Below are positions 22,530-33,070 of a DNA stretch of 64,000 bases, piece by piece. Under the pieces are notes generated by a model. That model was not told where the DNA came from, made no database searches, and worked only from the letters and a program-made list of their open reading frames with translations. The DNA comes from Hibiscus mutabilis (taxonomy: Eukaryota; Streptophyta; Magnoliopsida; Malvales; Malvaceae). The position numbers were made by a program, and so were the translations under genes. The stretch is from contig CM033725.1 in NCBI GenBank assembly GCA_019671005.1, forward strand, positions 35,300,678 to 35,364,677. Direction: 5' to 3'. How positions within the stretch are numbered: position 1 is the stretch's first letter; every line of letters begins with the position of its first letter.

Positions 22530-23384
22530 TGTAACACCCCAAAATAAGGCTATACGCTTTGAGGTTAGGTCGGGTGAGGTTTGACCCAGTCGAACCAGAT
22601 TAATCGATTAAATAGGTTTTGAGGAAATTAATATTTTAAAAATATGATTTAAGGAGATAAAATTGGTTTGATTTATAATTTTTTTAAATATATTATCAAG
22701 TGTTTAGGTAATTAGTTTGAGAGTTATTTAAATGGGTTTAAGTGACATTGTGATTTAGTGACTAAATTGTAAAAAGTGCAAAAAATTTTAATGACTATTT
22801 TGTAAATGGGCCAATACTAAGAATCCTTAGATAGTTATATTTTCTAAATGTTTTAATCTGAAAATACCACCTTAATTGAGTAAGGAATTGACGGTTAATT
22901 GTTTTTCCAAATCATTTTCCTATTATTTTCATTTCCCCTCATTTTCTCTCCTAATTTTCCCTCACTTTCCAGTTCAACTTTGATTCTATATTTGTTGATT
23001 TTCAATAGAGAATTCATCATTTGATTCTATATTTATTTCTTAACAAAACCTCACAAGATTTTCTCAAGGATTTCATCTATTTCACAAGTTAAGTTTCAAG
23101 GAAATCTTACGTCAATTTTGGTGGGAGCTTCTTCAAAGGTGAGCTTCTTTTCCTCTTCTTAAACTAAGGTTTTTATTGGTATTCTCTAGTATTTGGTTGA
23201 TTATGGATTGATATTAACATGGTTTTGCAATGTATTTCAAGATTTGAGCTATTAGTGGTAATTTTGATGATTTGCTTAAAGATTTGTTTAACTTGATGAA
23301 ACCTAGAGATTTTAATTGGGCTATTTCATATTTTGATAAGGTAATCATAATGTGAAATAAGATTATGAGAATAAATCTCGAAAC

Positions 23385-23674
23385 TATTTAATTGGCTAAT
23401 TTTAAGGTGAGTTTTTAGTGGTTTTTGGGGCTGTTCTAAGTGTTTTTGAGTTGCTGGAGATATAAGGATTTTTGGAAGGTGTTTTTGGGTATGTTTTGAT
23501 CTGGTTCGAATGTTAGAATCACCGGTTTGAAGTTAGGATTTGGTAGAGCGAGGACTGGTGTTGATTTTGATAGTTTCGACTAGTTTCTAGAAGGTTAATG
23601 TTAAGGATCCAGGGGATCAATTTTTAGCAACGATTTGAATGCATACTGATGCATTTCCCTCTGGTTTTATGTGG
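23385..23674 (+). repeat. Direct repeat A, copy 1
   Basis: ~290 bp from CTATTTAATTGGCTAA to ATGTGGTTAA. It is repeated almost exactly at 24945-25240, between the two arms of the inverted repeat. Confidence 0.9.
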
Positions 23675-24948
23675 TTAAACCACCACAAAACAACCAAAAA
23701 TCTAGATCACAAATCCCCCAAAACACGGTAACACATTGCCTTATTTACTAAATTTAAAACCAAGTTTGCATACTCAAGTAAATGTCTTGATCTTGGACCT
23801 TCCTTGCTAAACCAATGCTGCCCCTTGACTCTATTGCTCTACATCAATAGGAAAAGAGAGCGTAAGAACAATTTCTTAGTAAGGATGCTCATAACTAAAC
23901 ATTGATGCATTTTGGAAACCATTTGAAAATTGTAATTCATTTTGCTTTCAAAACATGCTTAACTACCGAAGCATTTTTCCTCATTTGTTTCCACAACAAA
24001 ATCATGCATACAACCATATGCATCAAAACACTTTCTGAAGTCTCTTGCTTAGTTAAACCAAAACATTTTCTCATATATCACATATATTCTCATATATTGA
24101 CATTTAGAGTGACCCTAATAGACTTACATCTATCCATGGATAGCAGTAACCCTATCTATACATGTTTAGATGCACAGATTCCCTTGATGGCACTACCTCC
24201 ATCAAGTCTTTTCTCATGGTGGTACTACCTCCACCATAACTCACTTCGGTCGGGAATAGAACTACCCCTATCCCATTGTGATAGCACTACCCCCATCAAA
24301 TCTTTTCTCATGGTGGTACTACCTCCACCAGAACTCACTTCGGTGGGGAATAGAACTACCCCTATCCCGTTGTGATAGCACTACTCCTATTGTGTAACTG
24401 AGGAATTTCACACGATCAATTTTACATTTTATAGTGCATTTCAATCCTATGGCTAGCCAACTATATTCGATAATTTCACAATACGTCACATAGCCAATAT
24501 ATCATTTCAAATACATTTGCTTACTATTTTCCAATACATTTCTCAAAACCGTTTCATCTCCAAAACCACATTACCAAAGGCAACAACACATTCCCTTTAA
24601 GGAACAAATCTAAATGCACATAGGCATTCATTAAGTTGTTTAAACATTGCATATTAATCCAAAATGATGCATTTACAACAAGTAAACCAAACCATGTTTA
24701 ATCCCAAAACATGAAATCTGCAAGCTCATATCAAAGCCGATAACTAAGTGAAATTAGATAAACTTACGCTTGAGCTTAGTTAAGCTTTTTAGGCTGTGAC
24801 TAAACCCCCATGATCCAATGATCACACCTTTAAAGAGCTTTAACACGTTTATAAACTCACTGATACACCTTGCCTTGCTCGCCAAAGCGAATTGAGTCAC
24901 TAGTAAGCAACGTACGCAACTAGGCAACCTTGCCTTAATCGTCCCTAT
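23675..24948 (-). repeat. Left arm of a ~1.27 kb inverted repeat
   Basis: Reverse complement of 25241-26513. Matching positions sum to about 50189 from end to end, so the arms are collinear with almost no indels. By eye they are about 98-99% identical; the chance 157-codon frames on the two arms differ at only two residues. Arms are separated by a 292 bp spacer. This arm is inverted relative to the rest of the LTR. Confidence 0.95.
24130..24390 (-). repeat. Hairpin array with constant NACTACCY loop
   Basis: Seven or eight small inverted repeats share an 8-base centre (cACTACCt, tACTACCt, aACTACCc) but have different stems. Examples are CTTGATGG/CCATCAAG (24183-24206), ATGGTGG/CCACCAT (24216-24237) and GGGAATAG/CTATCCC with one bulge (24252-24274). 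Mirrored at about 25800-26060 in the other arm. Confidence 0.8.
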
Positions 24949-25240
24949 TTAATTGGCTAATTTTAAGGTGAGTTTTTAGTGGTTTTTGGGGCTGTTCTAA
25001 GTGTTTTTGAGTTGCTGGAGATATAAGGATTTTTGGAAGGTGTTTTTGGGTATGTTTTGATCTGGTTCAAATGTTAGAATAACATTTTTGAAGTTAGGAT
25101 TTGGTAGAGCGAAGATTGGTGTTGATTTTGATAGTTTCGACTAGTTTCTAGAAGGTTAATGTTAAGGATGCAGGGGATCAATTTTTAGCAACGATTTGAA
25201 TGCATACTGATGCATTTTCCCTCTGGTTTTATGTGGTTAA
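24945..25240 (+). repeat. Direct repeat A, copy 2 (foldback loop)
   Basis: Second copy of the 23385-23674 segment. It forms the spacer of the inverted repeat, with a few substitutions (for example near 25070-25100). Confidence 0.9.
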
Positions 25241-26513
25241 AATAGGGGACGATTAAGGCAAGGTTGCCTAGTTGCGTACGTTGCTTACTAGTTCTCAATT
25301 CGCTTTGGCGAGCAAGGCAAGGTGTATCAGTGAGTTTATAAACGTGTTAAAGCTCTTTAAAGGTGTGATCGTTGGATCATGGGGGTTTAGTCATAGCCTA
25401 AAAAGCTTAACTAAGCTCAAGCGTAAGTTTATCTAATTTCACTTAGTTATCGGCTTTGATATGAGCTTGCAGATTTCATGTTTTGGGATTAAACATGGTT
25501 TGGTTTACTTGTTGTAAATGCATCATTTTGGATTAATATGCATGTTTAAACAAATTAATGAATGCCTATGTGCATTTAGATTTGTTCCTTAAAGGGAATG
25601 TGTTGTTGCCTTTGGTAATGTGGTTTTGGAGATGAAACGGTTTTGAGAAATGTATTGGAAAATAGTAAGCAAATGTATTTGAAATGATATATTGGCTATA
25701 TGACGTATTGTGAAATTATCGAATATAGTTGGCTAGCCATAGGATTGAAATGCACTATAAAATGTAAAATTGATCGTGTGAAATTCCTCAGTTACACAAT
25801 AGGAGTAGTGCTATCACAACGGGATAGGGGTAGTTCTATTCCCCACCGAAGTGAGTTCTGGTGGAGGTAGTACCACCATGAGAAAAGATTTGATGGGGGT
25901 AGTGCTATCACAATGGGATAGGGGTAGTTCTATTCCCGACCGAAGTGAGTTATGGTGGAGGTAGTACCACCATGAGAAAAGACTTGATGGGGGTAGTGCC
26001 ATCAAGGGAATCTGTGCATCTGAACATGTATAGATAGGGTTACTGCTATCCATGGATAGATGTAAATCTATCAGGGTCACTCTAAATGCCAATATATGAG
26101 AATATATGTGATATATGAGAAAATGTTTTGGTTTAACTAAGCAAGAGACTTCAGAAAGTGTTTTGATGCATATGGTTGTATGCATGATTTTGTTGTGGAA
26201 ACAAATGAGGAAAAATGCTTCGGTAGTTAAGCATGTTTTGAAAGCAAAATGAATTACAATTTTCAAATGGTTTCCAAAATGCATCAATGTTTAGTTATGA
26301 GCATCCTTACTAAGAAATTGTTCTTACGCTCTCTTTTCCTATTGATGTAGAGCAATAGAGTCGAGGGGCAGCATTGGTTTGGCAAGGAAGGTCCAAGATC
26401 AAGACATTTACTTGAGTATGCAAACTTGGTTTTAAATTTAGTAAATAAGGCAATGTGTTACCGTGTTTTGGGGGATTTGTGATTTAGATTTTTGGTTGTT
26501 TTGTGGTGGTTTA
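25241..26513 (+). repeat. Right arm of the inverted repeat (native orientation)
   Basis: Partner of 23675-24948. Its continuation into the rest of the LTR (to 27459), and its match in segment order to solo LTR 1, suggest this copy is in the original orientation. Outer end GTGGTTTAA (26505-26513), inner end TAGGGGACGATTAAGG (25243-25258). Confidence 0.95.
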
Positions 26514-26919
26514 ATTGCTGTGGTTTGATGACTTTTGTGGTTGGATTTGAGGCATGATTGTTGATGACTTGCGAGCATGAGTTTATGCTTTGTGGTTTTC
26601 CCTTAGTATGCATATTGGTCGAAAATGCTTATGATCATGCTTTTGTGATGCTAGAATACTTTAAATGTTGCTAGAAGTTTTTTGATTCCATGCCTATTAT
26701 GAAATGTACCTTGAATCTCTTTTTGATTGTTGAGAAGGATGGTTCTAGGAAGCTTGCCTCTAGAATTGTGATTAAAGTACCTCTTCATGAATTGATCATG
26801 TTACCATGTTTTTATAGCATGGTTTGATCCTTAGTTTAGTTTTATGTATGATTATGTTGAGTTAAGGCATGTTTGAATCCATGTTCGAGAGAAAAACCAG
26901 CAATTTTAGACATTACAGG

Positions 26920-27090
26920 TCCAGGCGTACTGATAAGTGAGGCTTCGTATCGGTAAGAATATGTGTTTGTAGTGAGCTCGTATCGGAATAGAAATACGTG
27001 TATCGATACGCCCTTTATCCACTGGAATTTGATTTTGGTTCGTCTGGCCCGTGTATCGATACGCCTTGGGACTGTATCGGTACAGCTGGG
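26920..27090 (+). repeat. Palindrome array (GTATCGATAC type) in solo LTR 2
   Basis: Perfect GTATCGATAC at 27000-27009 and 27053-27062, the 14-mer CTGTATCGGTACAG at 27072-27085 (stem CTGTA, centre TCGG), and decayed copies near 26948 and 26981. About 370-540 bp from the LTR end. Confidence 0.75.
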
Positions 27091-27459
27091 CGTTATGTTA
27101 GTTATGCAGGTTTTATGTTTTGAGATTCTTTTATTTTGGACCCTGGTTCTTTTGTATGCGATTGAATGAGTTTGGAAGATTGTTTTGAGCTGGATTTGGC
27201 AACTAAGCATGTAACCTGATTAACTGAGGAATGGTAACCTCAAAATTAATTAAGTCATCATAATTTTCTAGATTTGCAATTTGGTCCCTAAATTGCAAAC
27301 ACATGCAATTGGATGTCAGTTCGACGCTCGATTTAGTTGATATTTTGCCTGATTTAATAGTTCCTAATATTAGTTAATTGTATCGGGTTTTGTTTCAGCA
27401 AAAATCAATGTAGCTCGCTCGGTTCGGTCTAGCGTTTAGACCGGGTCAAGGGGTTTTCA

Positions 27460-27770
27460 AGTTAATTACTCTACCACTGAAAAGGAACTGCTTGTTGTGG
27501 TTTTTGCATTTGATAAATTTAGGGCATACCTTATAGGATCTAAAGTCATTGTGCATACTGATCATTCAACCATTAAATATTTAGGGACTAAAAATGACGA
27601 TAAGCTAGCTTATTAGGTCGATATTATTACTACAAGAATTTGACATTAAGGTAGTCGATAGAAAAGGTACTAAAAATTAAGTAGCTGACCATCTTTCTAA
27701 GCTTGAGAATGCATGCGATACTGATATTTCATGTGACATTAAGGAGGAATTTTCTAATGACAAACTTTTG
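27460..27770 (+). pseudogene. Athila RNase H, second part
   Basis: Continues from the far side of solo LTR 2: NYSTTEKELLVVVFAFDKFR (catalytic Glu in TEKELL), AYLIGSKVIVHTDHSTIKYL (Asp in TDHS), then a frame break near 27615. A decayed block (GTKN, ADHLSKLEN-like) marks the end of the domain. Its normal role is removal of the RNA strand during reverse transcription. Confidence 0.85.
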
Positions 27771-27859
27771 AAAGCTACATTATTGTCATGGTATGCTGAC
27801 ATTGTTAATTTTCTTGTCAGTGGTATTTTTCCTTGTGATCTTAGTAGCTAGGGAAGGAA

Positions 27860-28377
27860 GAAATTCCGACATGATGCACACAACTATTATTCGCACCCTA
27901 CCTTCTCAAGCAATACGCTGATCAGATGATTCGGAGATGTGTTCCCGAGGTAGAACAAGAAGACATCCTCTATCATTGTTGTTCCACTCTATGCAGAGGG
28001 CATTTTGGAGAACAAAAGACTGCTGCAAAGGTCCTACACTTTGGATTCTATTGGCCAACCTTATTCAAGGATGGCCATTTATACTACAAGGAGTGAGATA
28101 GATGCCAAAGGATGGGGAACATCTCTCAGCATAATGAGTTGCCCATGAAAGTCATCCTTGAAGTTGACATTTTTGATGTTTGGGGCATTGAATTCATGAG
28201 AGCATTCTCACCTCTAATGGACAATTATATATATTGCTCACTATTGATTATGTGTCCAAGTGGGTGGAGGCCATTGCTACGACAAAGAATGATGAAAATA
28301 TCATCCTGACATTTTTGTAAAAGAACATCTTCACTTGGCTTGGAGTACCTCGAGCTATCATTAGTGATGAGGGCATT
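27860..28377 (+). pseudogene. Athila integrase, truncated
   Basis: Decayed zinc-binding region (about 27890-28110), then WGIEFMRAFSP (family WGIDFMGPF; Asp replaced by Glu at the first catalytic position). After a frameshift come a DYVSKWVEAIA block and LGVPRAIISDEG with the second catalytic Asp. The frame ends right there, at the first base of the 3' LTR, so the catalytic Glu block and C-terminus are deleted. Confidence 0.8.
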
Positions 28378-28510
28378 TGATGAATGTGTAAATGACCTAT
28401 TTTGTATACCCTTTTAGCTTAGCTTTTGCATGTATTCAAGCTCATTTAGTTGCATTTAGGAGTAGTTTGCATATAGTTTTCATATAGATGAGTTATGTTG
28501 AGATATATGT
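28378..28510 (+). repeat. Athila 3' LTR, first ~130 bp
   Basis: Matches 13776-13900 (TGATGAATGTGTAAATGACC, then CAAGCTCATTTAG, then AGGAGTAGTTTGCAT). Similarity fades near 28500-28510. The rest of the LTR, including its end and target duplication, is missing. Confidence 0.85.
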
Positions 28511-29150
28511 TTTGATATAACAAATGGAAAATGTTTCTGTAAGATTTTTTGGTTTGCATACATGTTTAAATACTTAAATATGCCAAAAATGGTCAGCTGT
28601 AGTGGTACAACCCTCAAGCATACCGATACGAGCTTCCTTCCAGAATTCTATTCTGGTACCGGTACGCACCTCGTTGTTCCGATACCCCTAGATTTGTGCC
28701 AATACGATATATTGCGTACGGGTACGCACAACTTAAATCCTACAATGGCTATTTGCTTATTTGGCAGGTACCGATACTGGTCCCTGAGTATTGATATTTA
28801 CATGTCTAGAACTATATTTATTGTTGGGTGTTCATCCCCAACGGCTCCAATTCATCCCTAACAGCCACAAATGGCTAGTAGCTCATTTCACACTTTAAAA
28901 GAAGACTTGGGACAGTTGAAAAATGGTTAGAGAACATATCAAAGCTTCATGATAATTAGAAATTGTCTTTAAGTCTTATTTATTCATTTTTCTTGTATAT
29001 AGTGTATAGAGAGTGCTTAATTGTTTTTATCTTTTATGCTCTTGTGAGCTTAATCATTTGTGTAAACACCCACCTTGTGAGGTATTTAGTTTACCAAACA
29101 AACCTTGTAAAACGGAGATTTTCCAGTTCACCCTTCTAATATTGCTGCTT
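28511..29150. other. Degenerate LTR-like spacer with GTACCGATAC words
   Basis: No coding segment; the 99-codon frame at 28562-28861 resembles nothing. Between 28620 and 28790 there are several decayed CCGATAC/GGTACCGGTAC words. From 29030 to 29130 the text (TTGTGTAAACACCCACC, GGTATTTAGTTTACC) resembles the 3' part of long copia LTRs as I remember them. Likely a truncated LTR of an unidentified element between Athila and Tat sequence. Confidence 0.35.
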
Positions 29151-29159
29151 CACTTTTAA

Positions 29160-30060
29160 TAAAGAAGATATGATGCATACATTTGAAGAGTACTTAGCCT
29201 TCTTCAACCTGTGCAAAGTGAAGAAGAACTAGGTTTATGCCAAGCCTCCTAAAAACAAAAACCCTCATGCAAAGCTTCAAGCGTTCACTGGTATGAGTGA
29301 CGGTTGGGTCAAGAGATGGATACGAAAGAGAGGAGGCACATTTAATTTCCCTTGGTCAAGCATCAAAAGTATAATTTCAATCCACCTCGATAGGGAAAAG
29401 AGAGTTGATCTCCTAGCCATTACAATTTATGGTTTAGTCATCTTTCTGAAGGTTCTAGGAAACATTGACGTGGCGCTACTTGATTTCCTTGAACAGCTAA
29501 ATAGAGGAGTCAATCTGGTACCAGCCGTACTTGCTAAAACTTTCATTTCCCTCAATGCCTACCGAAAAGTTGAAGGTGTCCGTTTTGGAGGATGTGCTCC
29601 GCTTCTGCAAGTTTGGGCCCTTAGTCACTTTTGGAAATGTCCAACATTGGCTTTATCAAATGTGTTTTCCCCGAACTCCTCACCTCTTCGAGAATTCTTG
29701 GCGAAGGAGTGGCCCGTTGTTAAGAAGAACAAATGGATTGATATATTCAGGGATCGTAGTGACGAAGACATCAGATGGAGGGTTCCTTGGATGGGTCACG
29801 CCAAAGTCCTATATAAATGTGGAGATTTCAACTTCCTAATACTGCTAGGTTTGTGGGGAGGAATCGGATGCGCTCATTTGCTGGTATCTCGTCAATTTGG
29901 GAATCGGTAGTTTATTCTATTCACTACCGATCTTGGCTCATCAGAATTTGAGTTCCAAGGAGAGTTCAGGCAGAAGGTTCAGACAATCAGTGATGCATGG
30001 AACCATTGTTATCATTTGAAGTTAGAATCTGATAGTCATTGCATGTAAACCCCGGACTAT
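29160..30060 (+). pseudogene. Tat ORF1: DUF7745-like domain
   Basis: Open from 29293 to 29910, with decayed similarity on both sides (EEYLAFFNLCKVKKN before; EFQGEFRQKVQTISDAWNH after). Recognisable stretches are REKRVDLLAITIYGLVIF, LVPAVLAKTFISLNAYRK, GGCAPLLQVWALSHFWK, RWRVPWMG and FLILLGLWGGIGCAHLLV. These match the plant domain I know as DUF7745, found in proteins of cotton and relatives and linked to plant mobile-domain/aminotransferase-like folds. Its role in the element is unknown. Stops at 29229, 29908 and 30047. Confidence 0.75.
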
Positions 30061-31075
30061 GATATTTGGAGGCATACGAGAGTAAATGACAAATTCATAG
30101 CACCTACATACAGACGGGCCAAGCCTCTAGAAGAACACTTAAAGGTAGTCCCTACAGAAGCTGACATCTTAAGAGAAGAATTAAGAAGAGCTAAGTTGGA
30201 GATAAAAGCTTTATGAGAGCAGAACCAAAGAGACAAGTTTGAGTCAAGCCTTGATGTTGAGAAGTATAAAGGGGAGACAAAGCGAGTGATAAAGCTATAT
30301 GAAGACCTAGAAAAGAAGTTTGAGGTCCAAAGGGTTGACTTCCTTAAACTTCAGAATACTATTGGAATGTTGATCTAAGGAAGACTCTAGAACAGTGGAA
30401 GCAAGAAATCGAGCATGTTGTGGGGAAAGAGAAGGAACGAGGAAGGCGTGAGGTCGAGAAATATAAACGAGCCCTTGTTGAAGAGAAGAAGAAGGGTAAG
30501 CTGGCAATTGAAAGTATAAGTGGTAAACGGGTCCAAGAAAGTGAGAAATAAAGTGTGGTTGCATGGAAAATGAAGGCCCACGACAAGAAGATTCGCTTAT
30601 TTGTGTTGCAGAAGGCATATGACCAGACCAGTGCGAAGCTAAAGCAGAGTCAGGCTTGTGTTACTGAGTTGCAAGCCAAAATAGATGATCTGAATCACTC
30701 GTTACACAGACTCTAGAATCATTACACCTATACCGAACTTTAGGCCTGTCTAAGTGAAAATGATACCTTGAAGAAACAGGTTGAAGGTATGGATAGTGTC
30801 ATCCAGGAATATAGGACGAAGATCCTGGTCCTTGAAGACATAGCTGAGGGAGGTAATGACTATTGGTTCACTCGTCTTAGAGACATGGCTAGAAGATTCC
30901 AAAAGTAGGATGAGCTCGATAGGACTATCATGACCCATGTACAGGATGTAGCTCGACATGTGGTGATGTTAGCCAGTAAAGCTTTAGCTCTCCGTCAGTA
31001 CGTCAGGCCAGCAGGAGAAGTGGGACCAAGGCTTATGTGGCTCATTAAGGAAATCAAGGAACTAGGAGTTTAGGC
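30061..31075 (+). pseudogene. Tat ORF1 coiled-coil tail
   Basis: Very rich in Lys/Glu/Arg with heptad-like spacing: AKPLEEHLKVVPTEADILRE, ELRRAKLEIKAL, YEDLEKKFEVQRVDFLKLQ, then KEKERGRREVEKYKRALVEE in another frame. Stops and frameshifts are scattered (30214, 30376, 30549 and later), with the end near 31074. DUF7745 proteins commonly carry such long coiled coils after the globular part, which fits one ancestral ORF1 from 29160 to here. Confidence 0.65.
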
Positions 31076-31292
31076 TGAAAATATTTGTAAACAAATTTGA
31101 TGTAATAAGGACCATTTCATATTTAATAAAAGAGTTGTTTCTTGAGCAGATGTTTCATGGAATTGAGGGCCCTTCGCTTGCATTCATGCATTTGCATTCC
31201 ATTCTTCTTTGTTTCACAGCTTTTCTTTGCATTTGTATTTGTGTTTGCATTTGCATACATACATGACATAATAAGAATCTAACTTAAATAAA

Positions 31293-33070
31293 ATGACAGA
31301 AAAAATCAAAATAGCAAAAACAAATCACAAGTACGGTACTCGGCCTCAAGCCAGAGCAATGAAAGACAGAGTGACGGCCTTAGAAAGCAACCACAAGAGC
31401 ACCCAACATAGGTTAGACAAGATGGAGACAGATCTGAAGCAACATATGGAGTTAGTTCATCAAAAGAAAATTGGTTTAATTGCAGCCATGTTAGGCTTTA
31501 AGGACCCAGACACAGTGGAAGCTGGCGAGGAAGCAAATGTCGCGCCAAAATTTCAGGGGATAGCCTTTGTTCATCCAAGCATACAAAGAGAAGCTCAAAC
31601 TTCTAAGGCCAAGATTTCTCCATATTTTACTGAGGCTTCGGCACGGAATGACAGAAAGATAAACTCCGAGTAGGTCATTGAGGTGCCTGATCTCGATGAA
31701 ATTACCGACAAGGTGAAAGCTGAGAAGAAATGGGATGATCGTTATGATAAGTTGGAGGGAATAATTAAGTCTTTCCAAGAAGGAGGCATATATGGAGGAG
31801 TGGATGCCAAGGATTTAAGCCTAGTGACTGGTTTGGTAGTACCACCAAAGTTCAAGGTTCTTGACTTTGAAAAATATAATGGGACTACGTGCCCTGTGGC
31901 ATATCTAACTATGTATTGCAGGAACATGTCGATTTATCTTGAGAATGAGAAGCTGCTTATCCACTGCTTCCAAGACAGTCTAGTAGGATCAGCTACACGC
32001 TGGTATACGCACATGAGTCGAGTTAACAACAGATCATGGAAAGATTTGTCTAGAGCCTTCAGTGAGCAGTACAAGCATGTTTCAGACATGATTCCAACCT
32101 GTTTAGTTTTGCAAGGATTGGAGCAAAAGCATCATGAGAGCTTCCGCCAGTATGCGCAAAGATGGAGCGATGTAGTTGCCCAAGTGCAACCACCATTGCT
32201 GGAGAGTGAGATCACCCCAACGTTCGTAGAGATATTAAAGGGTTCTTTCTATGACTGTATGCTCAATCATGCCACAAAGTGTTTTGCGGACATGCTTATA
32301 AATAGAGTGTTGATACTTGCAGCCATGAAAAATGGAAGGTTGGATAGTGGGGAAACAAAGAAACCATACAAAAACAGGGACAATGAAGTCAATGCCATTA
32401 ATGTCTAGAATCCCACTTACTCAAAGGGGGTAGTCTTCAACAAGCCCAATGTCTCGACCACAGCTCCAACAGTCACAAATCCTCCGAAGAAAGAACGAAT
32501 ATATCAAGGGAGCTTGAAACCATATTTTCATCCTATCCCAATGACATATGCAGAATTGTTTGCTGAACTGGTCAAATCCCAGATGGTGCTGCCAAGACAT
32601 GTTCCCCCATTCTCACCACCATACCCACCATGGTATGATGAGAAGGCACAGTGTGAATACCATGCAGGAGTTAGGGGGCATACCATTGAAAATTGTACTA
32701 CATTCAAAAGGGTGGTGGATAACTTAAGAAAATCAGGGATGCTATCATTTGATACGTTAGAAGAAAAAGGAAACCCTTTGCCAAATCATCAGAAGGCAGG
32801 TGTGAATGCAATCATAGATGAGGAGGATAAGGTGGTTAAGGAATTTGTCACTAAAGTTAGAGCTCTCATGAGGTGGATATAGGCTCAAATGGTGGCAGTA
32901 GGGATGCTGGAAGAAGGAGCCCAGAAGTTGAAAGTTGAAGATGAATTGTACTGTGAATACCACATGAAGGAATGGCATAAGATTGATTGTTGCTTAGAGT
33001 TTAGGCAACTGGTTCAAGACAAGATGAATGAAAAAGAACTTGAGTTCTTTGAAAAGAAGACAAGGAGTGC
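31293..33070 (+). pseudogene. Tat gag
   Basis: One frame runs from the ATG at 31293 to about 33065, broken only by three TAG stops (31671, 32406, 32880). N-terminus: a coiled coil (KDRVTALESNHKSTQHRLDK). Then the retrotransposon gag core: PPKFKVLDFEKYNGTTCP, LLIHCFQDSLVGSATRWY, HHESFRQYAQRWSDV. A Cys/His knuckle-like motif CEYHAGVRGHTIENC lies at about 32650-32695, with a second CEYH..C near 32960-32990. A frameshift near 33065 leads to the next piece. It would have formed particles and bound RNA. Confidence 0.85.

Larger units (their letters stand above)
22530..27459 (+). repeat. Solo LTR 2 (Tekay-type gypsy, plus strand) with internal inverted duplication
   Basis: 4930 bp from TGTAACACCCC to AAGGGGTTTTCA. 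Flanks GGTTA (22525-22529) and AGTTA (27460-27464) fit a 5 bp target duplication with one change. It splits the Athila RNase H frame exactly. It carries no coding domain. Removing the extra ~1.57 kb of duplicated sequence leaves about 3.36 kb, close to solo LTR 1 (3285 bp). Internal order is A (23385-23674), inverted B (23675-24948), A again (24945-25240), B (25241-26513). Confidence 0.9.
13776..28510 (+). mobile_element. Athila-type Ty3/gypsy element with two nested solo LTRs
   Basis: 5' LTR 13776-15170, Asp-tRNA-type primer-binding site, then an Athila gag-pol with its typical protein signatures, and a truncated 3' LTR from 28378. Two younger LTR insertions split it: 15604-18888 in gag and 22530-27459 in RNase H. 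The integrase stops abruptly, joined straight to the 3' LTR, so the end of pol and everything after it is deleted. Without the inserts the element is about 6.5 kb; intact Athila elements are usually larger. All frames are broken. Confidence 0.85.

Noticed and set aside
23902..24375. 157-codon frame occurring in two copies (also 25814-26287 on minus)
   Set aside because: It lies in a noncoding LTR; the second copy is just the other arm of the inverted repeat. No domain, and the hairpin array falls inside it.
28562..28861. 99-codon plus frame
   Set aside because: Composition driven by GTACCGATAC words; no domain, likely LTR sequence.
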